DNA of 64,000 nt from Cladochytrium replicatum (GCA_025526935.1 JAHLKD010000014.1:608886-672885); one strand, 5' to 3'. Positions 23,675 through 37,126 are shown, counted from the first letter of the stretch. Translations and numbers: made by a program. Notes: generated by a model not told the origin, from the letters alone.

Positions 23675-26600
23675 CTAGTGATCACGAACGAGGCGAGAAG
23701 AGACAATTGTAGAGCCGTTAACAAGAACACTCTGGAGGGTTCTGGTTTTCTTCACTGCTATTATAAGCTTCTCCGGCGCTTTTGCTTTGAGAGGAAGCCC
23801 GCACCGGAAGCAGTCAGGTGAAGAGTCCACTGTCTCAGGAGCCTTCGATTCTACGATGTCGTTGCTCGACACAATAACAGCATCCTGATCATCTTGAGGC
23901 TCTCTGCTCACGTCACCAACAGACAAAGTCGAATCATCCATTTCAACATCGTCGTCGGCATCTTTGCCAGAATAAAACTGGTCAATTAAATCCATGGCGT
24001 CATCGTCATCCAAGTCGAGGTCCAGGTCCTCTTTAGCTTTCCGTCTCAGTATGTTCAGCGAATATCCCGCGTTTACAAACGCACTACCATTGGCTGATCT
24101 ACCGAGTCTCACACAGCAGCATGTCAGAGGTGCCAAGTATCCCTCACTGGACGCTTCCGGTTTTTTCACTATCGACACGTACTCCTCTTCAACGTCGGAC
24201 AGTAGCTAATATCACCAGAAATGTCAGCTCAAAATATTCGCTCTTCAACAATAATGTAACGCACCACATTCATTTGAAGGTCGAATCCTCGGACAATTCC
24301 TGTCAGTTGACGGACATTTGGGTCCAGACCTTCACTGCAAACTATTGCGGCCTTCGCTTCTTCAGACAAAGTGGACGGAGAGAAACCAGAATTAACTGTC
24401 AAACATAGTTTGATGTTTCTCTTTTGGCCGTGGAGCGCCGCCCGGATTGTGGAAAATCGCGAGCGTGAATTCACTTTGTCTGTAAACCAAACTAAGCACC
24501 CTGCTAACTTACGAGGTGCATATCACGTACCTAGCATAGTAGAGCGCCATGGATCTTCTTTCGCTTCCGAATCTGAAGTTGCATCGCTAGTGGAGGAGCC
24601 GTACTCAATTCCTTCCATCTCATACTCGTCGTCCACAGAAATATCTTGTGCTGATGGCCCACCGTCGACAGAAAGTGACGATACTTCGGGTTCCACTGCT
24701 GCCTCACAAATTTCCATGTCTACAACCGCAACATTCCCATTTTGAGTGCAGGCTAAGGGTTGCTCAGACAAAACTGATCTTTTTTTCTCCATGTAGTCCA
24801 TTTCCTTCCCATCGCGGTGAATCTTTTCCACAGTTTCAGTTACTTCCGAGACATCAGAGTCCCTCGACATTAAGTCAGCGGATTGACCGTTAATTTCTTC
24901 TTGAGAACTGCATGTCGTCACATCTTTCTGGACGTTTTCAGTCGCAACAGAACGCATGTTGCCTTCAATGGTAGTTGAAGTTGATTCTCTACCCTTGGGG
25001 GACATGCTGTCTGTTGTGTCCGTCCGCTGATGCAGTCCAGAAGCTTTAGGACTCGAGGCCCTCGTCGCGGGAACGTCCGAGTCGTCATCGCTCAATTCAT
25101 ACTCTGTAAATATCTCACTGTCGTCGGAATCCGTATCCGAAAGAAAGGATGTGTGCGGAGTTGCGGTGGATACCTTTGGGCGTTCAGATGATGCTGTTTT
25201 TGCAACAATTGCCGGCTTTGTTGCGACTTCGACAAGCACATTAGAAGCTTTAACAGTAGCTTTTTGCTTGGTAGCAGCCCTCTTGGCTCCTGCGTTATTG
25301 TTACTTGTGACATTACGTTTGGTCACCGCTTTTGACTTTGTTGCGACGAAGTCCAAATCGTTTTCATCGTCCACTGACTCTCCTGAATCTGACGAATCAG
25401 ACGAGTCCGAGTACTCAATTGTGCTTCGAGTTGGAACATTGATACGTCTTCTCTTTAATGCGATGAGTGGTTCCTCTTCCTCTGAGCTTGAGTAAGAAAG
25501 GGCCCGCTTTTGTGAGGTGGATACTGTTGTGATTCCATTAACGCTAACCGCTTTGTCAAAACTTTGGGAGATATTGGTCGTAGTTGGTGGTGATTTTGAG
25601 CGTGATCTTCTTATCATCTGCGAGTGCGAACTATCCTTCTCCTCTTTTGAGGATAAGCGACCGATCATAGATTGTGTTCGATGCTCGAAGGGCTCACTCT
25701 CATCAGATTCTGCCTTTTTGTCCCGTTTAATCTTCCCTGCAGCCCTAAGAATATCCCGCATATCCATTTGCGGTAAAGCTGTCGAATAAATGTTACCTTT
25801 AGACATTTCATCGTTATTGACCGGAGATTTAAGCTGGTTGTGGTGTTTAGATAACCGCGAAGTGTCGCGTTTTAGCGACTGATCGGATGCCGCAGCCTCC
25901 GTTGAATCAGTAGCTGCTGGTGTAATAAGTGCCGTGCTACGGGGAATACGCATGAAGTCCGGCAACGCTCTTGGCGTTAACCCGGACGGACTGATGCGTG
26001 TCGCGGAAAGGGAATATGAAGATTTTTCGGCTGGCGTTGTAGAATTGATAACCGTCGTCATGTTCAATGCAGGGGGTTTCCAGGTATTATTTGTTCTCAC
26101 AGTGCTCCCGGGAGATTGTTCTTCATACGTTGCTTTGTTGTCAGCTGCACTGTTAGATCGGTCTTTTGCACACTTCCTAGAATCTGAGTTATTCTGAGTG
26201 TTCGAACGCTCATCCAATGGTCGTGGGCTCCTCGGGACCTTCCGTTCCGTCACAACAACAACTGAACCAGACTTCCGGATTGTGTCATTCTCGAGAATAT
26301 GGGGAAGAGGTGGCGGAGGTGGTGTGCGCTGCCTTCTGTACCGTCCAGCAATAGGTAAAACAGGATTTCCTGTTGGAGTAGCGAGGGCTCCTGTAATTCC
26401 CACGGTAGCGACTGAAGTTGGGGCAATTTCGGTACCTGGCTCTTCGACTGTCACTCCATTCATCTCAATCCCTAGTATTCTTTGCCGTTTCTCCACAATT
26501 TCCACTTTTCTATTCTCAAACACAGAATCACCCTTGCTCTCAGCGGATTTAGAGTCGCCATTAGTAGGCAGAGTTTTGCTGTCCGATGAGTGGTTATCTG

Positions 26601-28348
26601 TTGACTCAGGATCAGCGCTTCCACGTTTGCTCGGCTTATCAGAGCCGGTCCCACTGTTGCGTCTGCCACGATCACAATTGTCCCTTCTCGCAGAAGAGTC
26701 CTCGTTTGTGCGCTCCGAGCGTTCGGACCGCCCTTTGCGCCAAGACCGGAGGTGAACAACTATACTGTCGCCACTCGCACTCAGAAGTCTCTCCTTTGAT
26801 CGAGAACGTGATCTAGAGGCCCGCCGGAAAGATGTTCTCCTGTTTGGAGAAAGTCGGCGTTTTGGGGATCGGGATCGGGATCGACGGCCATTACTCCGCT
26901 TAGGAGATTTAACTTCCACAATTGATATAACAGCCTTTGTCAACGCTCCAGTGATGGTGGTAACTATTGTGTTTGGAGAGCGCTCTCTATCCGCTTTTCT
27001 TTCTATCGAACATTCTCGTAGCCGCTCGTCTGATTTTCTATCCAAAATTTCTTTCTCCGCTGAAATGTTCAGCGTAGATTGAATTTCAGTTGCAGCAGTA
27101 ATAGAGTTAATCTTCGATTCAGAGTTACGCCTTCCCAACCCTGACCCAACTGACTCTGAGCGACTAGGTTTGTAAACATCTCGTGATCTGTTTCGTCGCG
27201 GTGCGTCTGTTCGCCGGCCTCCCCGAGGGCTTCTGCTCCTACTTCTCGTAGTTGCTTTCCAAAAACTACCACGATCGTTTCGCCTCGAGCGTACAGAACT
27301 TCTCGATCGTTGTCTTCTATCCTCCATTTTTCGACCATTCCTACTCCCGGGAGAAGAATTTCTCCGTGCACCAGGTGAAAGATCTTTTGTTAATTGAGAG
27401 TCTCGTCTACCTCGACTACTACTCCGTGTAAGGCTACTGCGACGATTTCTCCCTCCATTTCGCATTTCGTCACGGTATCTTTCTACACTTCGGCTTTTGG
27501 AGTTACGTTTTTCTCTATAACGGCTTCTGCTTCGACCTCGATAACGACCTTTGATGTCCTCCTCTCTGGGGCTAATAGTGCTCTGTGTTAGCCCAGTTGG
27601 CGATGGCAGTGCATAATTTGATGGAGTTTGATGGTGAGCTGAACAAGTATTACGCTCGGAGTTTTCTGCGGCAGAGTAAGTTTGGGTCCATAACGGTTGG
27701 ATTGCATTTACCTGAAGCATCGCAATGTATTTGGTTTGATATCAAAGCTTGGTGATTCTTCTGAAGTGTGAAATTGTTTGAATTGATCAGTGTTCCGACA
27801 GGTGATGCCGTTGGAGATGGAGGATTCGCTTCTGGACCAGGAGCCAAAGAATGTTGAGAATGTTGAGGGGACGGAAACTTTGTTGACGGAGCTGGGGTTG
27901 GAAGGTCAGAGCTAGAAACTAGCTCCACACGTTGGGAAGGCGGAAGGGCAGAGTTTGAAAATCCGGATAATTGGTTAATAACCGATTCCGATGAATCGTT
28001 TGAATGTTTGTCCGTTATTGAAGCGGATGGCTGGGATTTCCCAGATTTGTTGAGATTGGCAACTGGAACTCTAAATGACTTCATCTGAAAGTTCGTATCC
28101 GGAGCTTTTGGCTGTTTTCTAGCCTTGTTCAAAGTTATTGAAACTCTTTGCTTTCCTACGGTGCTGCTGGTCGTAGAACTCGACAGGGTGGAGCGGCCAC
28201 CGATGCTATTCCCATTTATCAGGGAAGTCGCACGTCCGGAGACTTTGGAGTCATTCGCCGACTGAATCACTGTACCGAACAGGCTCTGCTGAACATGCTC
28301 TGAGCTATCCCTCCCATCCGCGATCGATGAAGAAGTGGATGAAGCCAT
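23675..28348 (-). CDS. Large RS-rich (Arg/Ser) nuclear protein, unrecognised
   Basis: Four or more exons, roughly 1,480 aa. Exon 1 (start MASSTSSSIADG at 28346-28348) is Ser-rich and includes QRVSITLNKARKQPKAPDTN. A GTAAAT..CCGCAG intron joins it to a long exon (to about 24528). That exon starts with an RS domain (GRYRGRSRSRYREKRNSKSR and RSRSPRGGRRTD) and continues through Pro-rich (RQRTPPPPPLPHI), acidic and Ser-rich low complexity with repeated SDSSDSSDSGES. The 3' exons are more ordered: IRAALHGQKRNIKLCLTVNS, VRQLTGIVRGFDLQMNV and GYLAPLTCCCVRLGRSANG, then an Asp-rich stretch and SPDCFRCGLPL. RS domains act in splicing and transcription-coupled RNP assembly. The C-terminal block may be a conserved unknown domain. 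Confidence 0.75.
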
Positions 28349-28979
28349 AGTGGAAGACGTGTTTCAACGAATTTCAATAGTGCATTGGTCGGTCTTTATT
28401 GTCCTGCGCCCGGGAGAGGTAAACGAACGTAAACTTTCGGCACCAATCAGTTAGCTACGAAAGAGCTCGATCAGATAGGTCTGCCATACCAATCAGTGAA
28501 GATTTTCAAGCAGAGACGTAAACGACCTGGGTAGCGGAATGGATGGGACGCAAAAAGCGAGTGTTGTTAAGAAAACATTCAAAAGCTGTCTTCGTTCAAG
28601 ACGCTCACCACGATGAATCCCTCAGTAGATAGAGAGAGTGGAGCTGACTTACTTCTTGGAAGTGTAGCAAAAAAGAGTGATGGGGAGCAACCGATATTGA
28701 GCACAGGGTTCTGAAAATTGTTCCCGGTACCACTATGGAGAGAATGAATGGTGCGCGCTCGCCTGTTCGAATCTGCGGACGTTGTGAGATGTCAATTTCC
28801 GAACCAAACAAATCACGAGCGCGACAGGTCTCCAAATTTAAAAATTGTTTTGAATTTATAAGAAAGCTCGCTTTTTTAATGGCTATATTGGATGATCTCA
28901 AAAAACCGTTAAAAACAAGTAATCACACACACAAAGATTATATGACAGAAGGTCTTCAACCAAAGGTAAGAAAAGCAAA
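28349..28979. other. Gap, nothing recognised
   Basis: Upstream region of the RS-rich gene and 3' side of the ubiquitin pseudogene. Open frames here lack family likeness. Confidence 0.4.
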
Positions 28980-29873
<894 letters not shown>

Positions 29874-29948
29874 GAGCTGTAAGAGGAGATGTTTCCAATC
29901 CAGGTTGGTGATGCGGACAGAAAAAAACCAGGGCAACCCCAGAATCGC
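29874..29948 (-). mobile_element. Ty3-like retroelement protease remnant
   Basis: The frame reads AILGLPWFFSVRITNLDWKH, matching the end of the retropepsin domain of Ty3/gypsy elements (consensus xxILGMPWLxxxNPxIDWxx). Flanking DNA in this frame has stops. Short fragment, no LTR found. Confidence 0.55.
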
Positions 29949-30687
29949 ATCTTCGGAAATCTCCGCGACAAAGAACTGAAGTTATTTCATATAGTCCCAA
30001 TTAGGACAGATAGTAATGCGTAAGTGCTAGAAGCCCGGTGCGAACCATTGTGTGCGAACCTTATTGTGACCACCTGGCCATGGAGTGTGGGAATCTTACG
30101 TGTTCTCAAACCGGCGCCAGAAGCTCAGAACAACCGGAGTCGAGCAAGAGTTTGGCAGATTGTTTAGCGATTGTGCCCATAATGTGCATAGTTTCCGACA
30201 GACGAAGAAAAGACACGAAGGGGTCGTTGAGTTCCGGTTGAGGATTGTGTTGTTGCGATGCCTTCGGGATGAGCGGCTGGCAATACCGGAGATCGTGAAG
30301 GCAATCCAGGTGTGGGAGGCTGATGGTAAGCGAAGGAGTTGGTGAACCGAAATCTGTTCTAATGTCTGCACGTAGGAGGAGCTAGCCTCAATGATAAACA
30401 ACGCTCGATGAATCACCTAAGAGGTCAGAAACTGAATCACGTGGGCGACAAGTTTGCCAGGCTGAAAGCACAGGGCCGTCGACGGCGATAGCACGAGCCA
30501 CTGGGCCGGTCAGAACTTAAATCTCGAGCGTGAGGGTAGGTGTGAACCCGGTTTGCGAACAATCATAAAGGGCATCGTCTGATATGGCTTTATTAACAGT
30601 AGTTGGTACAACAGAGCATACTTGACCATCCGTGTTTTAATTACTGGGATAGTGGAATGAGAGATGGTATAAGTGTGACCACTGGAA

Positions 30688-30939
30688 ATGGCCTTATTGG
30701 AAGAAAGCGAATTGGCGCAACTCGAGGATCATGTAGACTCCAAACCGCCTTTCCGACGGCATACAAATTCCTCCCACACAGCTACTGTCCAGGCTCACGC
30801 CATTTGGAATATGGTCACCCCCCTCTCTCCGGCCGCTTCGAAATGGCTGACGAATAACAAGTGTCCAGCTTGTCGTTCCACTACCCATTCAGTGACGACT
30901 TGCAATGGTTTTGTCGGGAAACTGAGTGGTGGTGGATAG
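30688..30939 (+). mobile_element. Retroelement gag remnant with CCHC zinc knuckle
   Basis: An 83-codon frame contains CPACRSTTHSVTTC, an exact C-X2-C-X4-H-X4-C zinc knuckle, preceded by PAASKWLTNNK. This is typical of retroelement gag and of derived nucleic-acid-binding proteins. Sequence downstream in another frame (TDSDCQSNCPKKLHG) may continue it. It lies in the opposite direction to the nearby protease remnant, so the element has been rearranged, or two insertions are present. Confidence 0.5.
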
Positions 30940-31574
30940 CAAAGGCTGTATTCCATGCCGAACGACCGATAGCGACTGCCAATCTAATTGCCCCAAGAAG
31001 CTACATGGACGCGCATTATCCCCCGTAAAACATTCGTCAGTCTCAGTCGTCTCGGAGGGCGAGAGGTATGCTTCTAAGTTAGTGCACCAGTTACATTCTT
31101 CTCACACCAACTTCCGCATGCAGCGCTTTTTGAGTTCTCCTCTCGGCTCTCAGCAATCTTTCGCGCCAGTGGCATGGAATCTGATATGGGTATCACTCCG
31201 TTTTCACTGGTACGTCCCAGTCCAAATCCTTAAAGAACTGCAAAAATCGCATGTCTTATCGCTGGATGTTGAGCGATTGTTGGATCAGGAACCACTAACC
31301 ATTACAAATTATTAGCAATCGCCTATGGGAGCACACAAGCCGGATTTCGGGTTTGTTTTGTTGTTGGAGTTTGAAGCGAGCATTTTCACGCTGCGCATCT
31401 CGAAGCAAAAAAAGCAAAAAACAAAAAGAAAAGAACAGGCCGTTTGCCAGACATAATTGTGGTACAGCACGAACGTGTACCGGTCATGTACACTCATCCT
31501 GCGCGGGTTATCAGTCTCAAAGTTCAGATTCATCACATCACACAGCCCGAATGTAATACCTCAGTGAACTTCCA
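30940..31574. other. Gap, nothing recognised
   Basis: A + strand frame at 30926-31315 is Ser/His-rich without family likeness, perhaps retroelement debris. Confidence 0.35.
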
Positions 31575-33736
31575 TCACCTCATCGCCTGCTGCCGGAGTG
31601 TTTTCCAGCCGTAGACTCGTACCGGGACGGAAGGGCCAGCTTCTTCGACATGCTCACCGCGATCATCCGCGAGAACGCGAACTCGTGCATATGCTATTCC
31701 AGAAATGACCACTGCTCCCGTTTTCAATGTTCCGCGTCTAACCAGTGCTATTGCTGCATTCCTATGTAACTCAACTTTAATTGTTTCAATACGAATACTG
31801 CATTGTGAAATGTTGCACACCCAAGTCGTCTGTCCAGTTCCGGCTCGATTCCAACACCTCTGCAGCTCCAGTGGGATCTCCCCGTATATCTAAGAACTCC
31901 GAAAGCCAGAATTGTTTCCTCCAGTTTGTAAGTCATTGCCCTGTACTTGACCGAATGAAAAGGTTACTCGGACAGACAGATCAACGATCCTACCGTTAAC
32001 CCCGAAACTGGAACGCTCGGAGTATCTCCACATACTCCTCCAGCATAACGTCATGAGTGAGCAGACTTTCCATCGTATTACGCTATTGAATCGTGGGTGG
32101 TTAGGGGAAGTAACCGGTAAATATCATTTAAACGCACCGCATTTGCTTGCGGCTTGTCACATTTGTTAATTCCGACGATTATCGGAACTTAGAAATTTGA
32201 AAAATCTTCAGAAATGTTCCAACGACTAACTTGTTGACTTTACCGTTCGCAGCGTTCGCGTGTTTGATGGCCTCCACAGTCTGCGGCATGACTCCATCAT
32301 CTGCCGCACTACAATATCCGTGGAATGTGCACCTCTCTGCCTCTTTGCGCCGAATGCTGCGTGGTTGGGAGTGTCCATGAAAGTGATTGGTGTCCTCCCA
32401 CAAGCTGGACTATAATTAAACATTTTGGTCACCATATCTATCCTGCATCAGCCCAGGCTATCTCACCTAAGCAAGCTCCAATGTGCTGAGTGATGCCTCA
32501 CGCCTCTGAAACCACAACAGAAGCTTTTCGGAGAGAGAGTCTGGCGGTGTCGTTTTTCCATGATCGACTTGCCCCATTTCTGTAACGACTGGTGGACGAA
32601 GAGGATAGCCGTCCCAACTCTCTAGTGGGTCGCTAGTTTGAAGTTGAGATGGTGTCGTTTACGCTTGTCATTCTAAATGTATCGAGCTTTCAGCTCAATC
32701 TCCTCAAACGAAGTGGTGATGATCGGCATGAAATCGTATTCCAACATAATTTTGCCATATGGAAAGTCGTTTGATTTCCACACATACGGAACTTGGATCT
32801 GTGTTCTCGAAACCAAGCTTCGCTCCGCAACAAGTCTTTGTCCAAAAGAGTCGGACATTGTACAGAGAGAAAAAGCGAAGAAAAAAGTTCCTGTATGAAA
32901 CTCCGAGAAGGTTGCTCAACGATGATACGGATATCCCTTCTGAATTTGCAACCTCCCTCTAGCGTAGAGCCGCCTTCGCTTTCTCCGAAGCCTTCTTCTT
33001 CTCTGGCATCATCTGCTTCATGTTTGGAGACCATTTCCCCTTTCTCTCACCTTCATCCTCATCATTCCCGCGTTTCTTAGAATTCGATTGGGATCCGCTC
33101 ACGCTCATAGTCTTACTCCTTCCCCCTCCTCTTCCACGTCTCGATCGCGAGATCTGTCTTCTATTTCATAAAAATCATTGTCGTCCAAACCCATGTCAAG
33201 CTCGTTCGCCTGCGCCGTACCAAGAATGCTTTCTGCTTTCCTGAAAAGTCTTTCGCTGTGGTTGTGAGGAGCGCTCCTTGGAGCCTGGCGCTTTGGAAGC
33301 TGACTGCGAGACATTTGTCGTGTAGGTTCAGCGCCAAAGAGCTTTGAAGGCGGTTGAGTAGGATTGGAGTCTTTGTACGGAAAATCAACCGCTTTGATGA
33401 TTTCTTTTGCCTGTTTCCGTTCCTTTCGCCACCGACCCAGCCGCTCCCACTTGTAATCCGCACCTTGCTCAATCGCGGTTACGCATGTTGATCGATATTC
33501 TGTGCACGCTGCTAGTTTCTGCGTTCCGATTGCGACGGTCGTTGATTCTGTTGCGGGTACTGTCCGTCCGGAGAAGTTGAAATCAAATTCGCCCGGGATC
33601 TTTTCGCCGCTACTAGTGGCACACGTGCGCCGAGTGGATATTGGTGATCTGAAAGATACGCGCACGTAATTTGTTGTCCGCACCGCACCACCATAATCTT
33701 CACTTCTTCTATTTCTGTCAGTGGATTTTCGAACAC
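31575..33736 (-). pseudogene. IFM1: Mitochondrial translation initiation factor IF-2, frameshifted
   Basis: Blocks in the correct order on the - strand but in different frames: a basic N-terminal region (33105-33736, MRTTNYVRVSFRSPISTRRT); SNLLGVSYRNFF and LGFENTDPSS (domain before G); MLEYDFMPIITTSFEEIELK; RPPVVTEMGQVDHGKTTPPD (P-loop, normally GHVDHGKTT); [19 protein letters not shown] (G3 DTPGHAAF with G changed to N); then a deletion of about 8 nt and frame change to [28 protein letters not shown]; and finally RGTLKTGAVVISGIAYARVR and LADDRGEHVEEAGPSVPVRV. Stops occur between blocks. The GTPase core has lost key residues, so this is a decayed copy. Confidence 0.88.
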
Positions 33737-33751
33737 GTGTCAGCTGAGCAC

Positions 33752-34116
33752 ATGTCGACCTTATTCACAGTTGAGCAGGTTGCAGAGCACGCTACCGAGA
33801 AGGACTGCTGGGTCATCGTCCACGGAAAGGTACAAAGCTAATCTTATTTTAGAATGACACTGTTACTAATGAGTCACTTTAAGGTGTATGATGTCACCAG
33901 CTTCTTGAGCGAGCACCCCGTATGTTCGCAATGAAAAAGGATCTCAATAACCAAAGCCATGCTCATTAATAATTAATTTAGGGCGGAAAGAAGGTGTTGG
34001 TGAAGGTCGCTGGCAAAGACGCCACCAAGCAGTTCGACCAGTTCCACGACAAGGCTGTGCTCGAGAAGTATGGACCCCAGCTCATCAAGGGAGACGTTGC
34101 GAAGGCTAAGCTCTAG
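33752..34116 (+). CDS. Small soluble cytochrome b5-like protein
   Basis: Three exons (33752-33829, 33884-33919, 33982-34116) give an 82-aa protein: [60 protein letters not shown] and [17 protein letters not shown]. The heme ligands are the His of HPGG and the His of QFHDK. There is no C-terminal membrane anchor and no signal peptide, unlike microsomal b5, so it is probably a soluble electron carrier. It resembles the b5 domain found fused to fungal flavocytochromes. It starts 15 bp from the presumed start of the IF-2 pseudogene on the other strand. Confidence 0.93.
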
Positions 34117-34863
34117 ATTCGATACTCTGAAGGCACCCTTCCAACTTATTTTCGAGGGGCTTTGGATGGATGAATGTTGAGTCTGGGTTTGCATGAATGT
34201 TTTGCTGTCGGTCTTTTAACAAGGTCTTTGAATCAAATTTTGATGTGTGCTCATGAGCGCTCCCTTTGTCTTTGCATTCACCGACCACCCGGCTGTCTGT
34301 AATGCTGCATTCATTCACGGTATGATCACAGAGTGAGACTCAGTTATCCGACAAGAACATCGTCTGCAAATTTTCTTTTCCTTCAGCAATAAGCAATAAT
34401 GAAGCTTCACTCGCTTGTGGTCCATGCCACCAAAATTGAACGGAGATCCTGTTCCCACGCTGACTCTGGTCACGGGACCAATTCCCTTTCTGTGATTTAT
34501 TGCTCAACTTTTTCGCTTGAGAAGAGAGCAAAAAACAGCGCACTCGACGCTCGAACGAACAAATCGAAATCGGCTACTTTAGCACGTGTAGGTCCTCGAA
34601 TGTTTGCGGATATTTTCGATTGCTTTGAGCGGGGAGATAGAGGACGAAAGATGGAGATTTTGTTTGTGATGATGAGATATTTGTGACAGCTGGGCACTGT
34701 GTGGCCCGTGGAGGTTGGGGCAATCAACGAAGCAAATGGGTTGGATGCTGTATACATCTGAGTGGTACACAGCTGAACGATCGGAAGCTCTTGTCTTCCA
34801 ACTGAGATTTCGTGCTGACATATCTTTCTTCTTCTGCTTCTCAATCCGATTCGCAGACTCAAG
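34117..34863. other. Intergenic, nothing recognised
   Basis: About 750 bp containing the b5 3' region and the eIF4B promoter. A pyrimidine-rich tract lies at 34820-34845 just before the eIF4B start. Long open frames on both strands here have no family likeness. Confidence 0.45.
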
Positions 34864-37126
34864 ATGGCAGAAGGTGAGGCGTTCCGCTCTGTTTTTCTAC
34901 GCTTTGTATCGGGTCTCACAGTTTCAAGTAGCATCTGGAAAGAAAGGGAAAGGTGGAAAGCAGAAGGCCCAGAAAATGTCTCTGGGCTCCTTCTTGACCA
35001 ACGACGGTAAAAAATACACGTTGATCACGATTAAATTGTCTGTCTTAATCTCTTGGGTCAGATTTGGGATCCTGGGCTGACGATGTTGCTGGGCTTCCGA
35101 CAGCACGTGAGTGATTCTTCGGCGGCTATAAAAACCACACACCCTCATTTTATCTAATGCATTAGCCGCTACTGCCGCGTCGGACGTGTATGGTTCGTTT
35201 CTCCATATTGAAGCTTGGAGGACTTCTTACTTGTTTTCGCGTGCTTAGCCGATCGTGAGCCTTCCAGGCCTCTCAATCACCGTGAAAGCGTTGGTGGCGG
35301 AGACCGTGGGTACGGCCGAGATCGCGACCGTGACAGCTACAGTGGCGGTGGCGGCGGCGGTGGGAGGGAGCGTGATGGGTACCCCCGCATGGGCCGTGAT
35401 TATGGTGGAGACCGTGGAGACCGTGGAGGACGTGAGAGCACGATGGAGCGTCGTGGATTGCCGGTTCCTTCTCGGCCTCCTTACATTGCCCATCTTGGGA
35501 ATTTGGCTTATGATTTGCGTGAATCGGATGTGAACAACTTCTTTCGGGATCTGAGGGTATGTTTTTAAGCTGCTTTGGGCTTGTAGATAATAGTCTTCGC
35601 TAATGTCATGGATAGATTGTGAGCGTCAGGCTTGTTCGTGGATCTGATGACCGCCCGAAAGGTTTTGGATATGTGGAGTTTTCGGATAGTGAATCTTTGG
35701 AGGCAGCTTTGCGTTTGGCGAACGAGGTACACTGTGAATCAAAATCGCTGCAGAAAGTCAAAGTTAGTTGACTTTGCGTGTGCTTAGAACCTTGCGGGAC
35801 GTTCAGTCCGCATTGACGTTGCTGAACCACGTAAGTCAGCAATTATTCTATTCTTGCTTACCGCTAATTCCCAGAAAGCGAAGGAGAGCCACAGAGGCGG
35901 AAGCGAGGGTGAAGAAAAGTTCAGTGGGGACTGGAGACAGCGTGCAGATGTGCCGCGCTTTGCATCGCCAACGCGTAGCGATTCTGGAAACTCAATGGGA
36001 GATTTGAGAGGTGGGCGTGAAAATGGTAGCCGGTACAGCACTGGACCCGAACGTCGTTCCGGTTACGGATTCGGGGGAGACCGCGACCGCGAGCGTGACT
36101 ACGGTGGTGATCGGTACGGTGGCGATCGATATGGTCGTGACAGTGGGAGGGATTCTCCCTCTGCATCGGACTGGGGAAACAAGCGACTTTGTGAGTTTTT
36201 TTCCGTTGATGAATTGTGCTGCATTCTGAGTTTGCTTGGGACTTCAGCATACCAAACAGATGGAGGGGCACAGAGGCGAAAGCTTGAACTCTTGCCTCGC
36301 ACTGTGGAAGCTCCAGCGCCAAGAGCCGCGTCTGGAGACCGCGAGCTTCGATCGCCAACGACATCAACTGCAGGATCAGAGAAGTCCACTGAACCCGCCA
36401 AGAAGAAGGCCGATCCTTTCGGAGGTGCGAAACCTCGGGATGAAGCAGAGATCCAGCGTAAAATTGAAGAGAGGCGCAAGGAGCGCGAAGAAGAGAAACG
36501 TAAGCAAGAGGAAGCTGAAAAAGAAAAGAAGCGTCAGGAGGAAGAGGAGCGACGGCAGAGGGAGGAGGGGGAGCGTCTTGAAAGGATGAAGCGCGAGGAG
36601 GAGGCTGCTGCTGCAGCCAAGCAGAAGCGGGAGGCAGAAGCCGCAGCGGCAGAGAAGGCGAAGCTTGAAGAAGAAGCCGTCGCAGAAAAGAGACGCCAAG
36701 AAGCCGAGCAACAACAGCTGGAGAGGGAGCGTAAGGAGGCAGAGCTCAAGAGATCATGGCGTCGATCTGCTCCGGTCGGAGCGGCAGCTGCTGCGGGTGT
36801 TGAGCGATCTGACTCGCGTGGTGAGCGGGGAGGTGGTCGTGGTGGACGGGGTCGTGGAAACGATCGGAACGATGGAGTTAGCGCATGGAGAGATGGAAGT
36901 GGAAGGGGTCGTGGACTCGGCGGGCCAGGCGGACGTGGGAGGGGAGGAGACCGGAGGAGCGGGCCACCACGGGATCCACCTTCGATGCCAGTAGCTAAGG
37001 ACGAGCGAGTGGACATCAAAACAAAGAACACTTTCGAAATGCTCCGTGAAGAGGTATTGATGGTAGTTGACTTCCGTTCCACTTGGTTAATAATCCAATT
37101 TATTCTTTGATAAGGTCGACGAGTAG
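34864..37126 (+). CDS. TIF3: Translation initiation factor eIF4B (Tif3-like), RRM protein
   Basis: Starts MAE (34864) with an immediate intron (GTGAGG..AAGTAG) to ASGKKGKGGKQKAQKMSLGS; then FLTND, SWADDVAGLPT, and a Gly/Arg/Asp-rich stretch with RDRDRDSYSGGGG. The RRM reads PPYIAHLGNLAYDLRESDVN, FFRDLRIVSVRLVRGSDDRP, KGFGYVEFSDSESLEAALRL and NLAGRSVRIDVAE. After it come RDYGGDRYGGDRYGRD-type DRYG repeats, LELLPRT, KADPFGGAKPRD, a long charged helix (IEERRKEREEEKRKQEEAEK) and an RGG-rich tail (RGGGRGGRGRGNDRND). The end is KNTFEMLREE, intron, VDE stop. The LGSFL, W(A/S)DD and ADPFGxAxP motifs are eIF4B hallmarks. It helps eIF4A unwind mRNA 5' leaders. Confidence 0.92.

Noticed and set aside
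34497-34934. 145-codon - strand ORF
   Set aside because: Overlaps the eIF4B start and promoter; no family and atypical composition.
36534-37082. 182-codon Pro/Ser/Arg-rich - strand ORF
   Set aside because: Antisense of the eIF4B RGG and Glu/Lys-rich exon.
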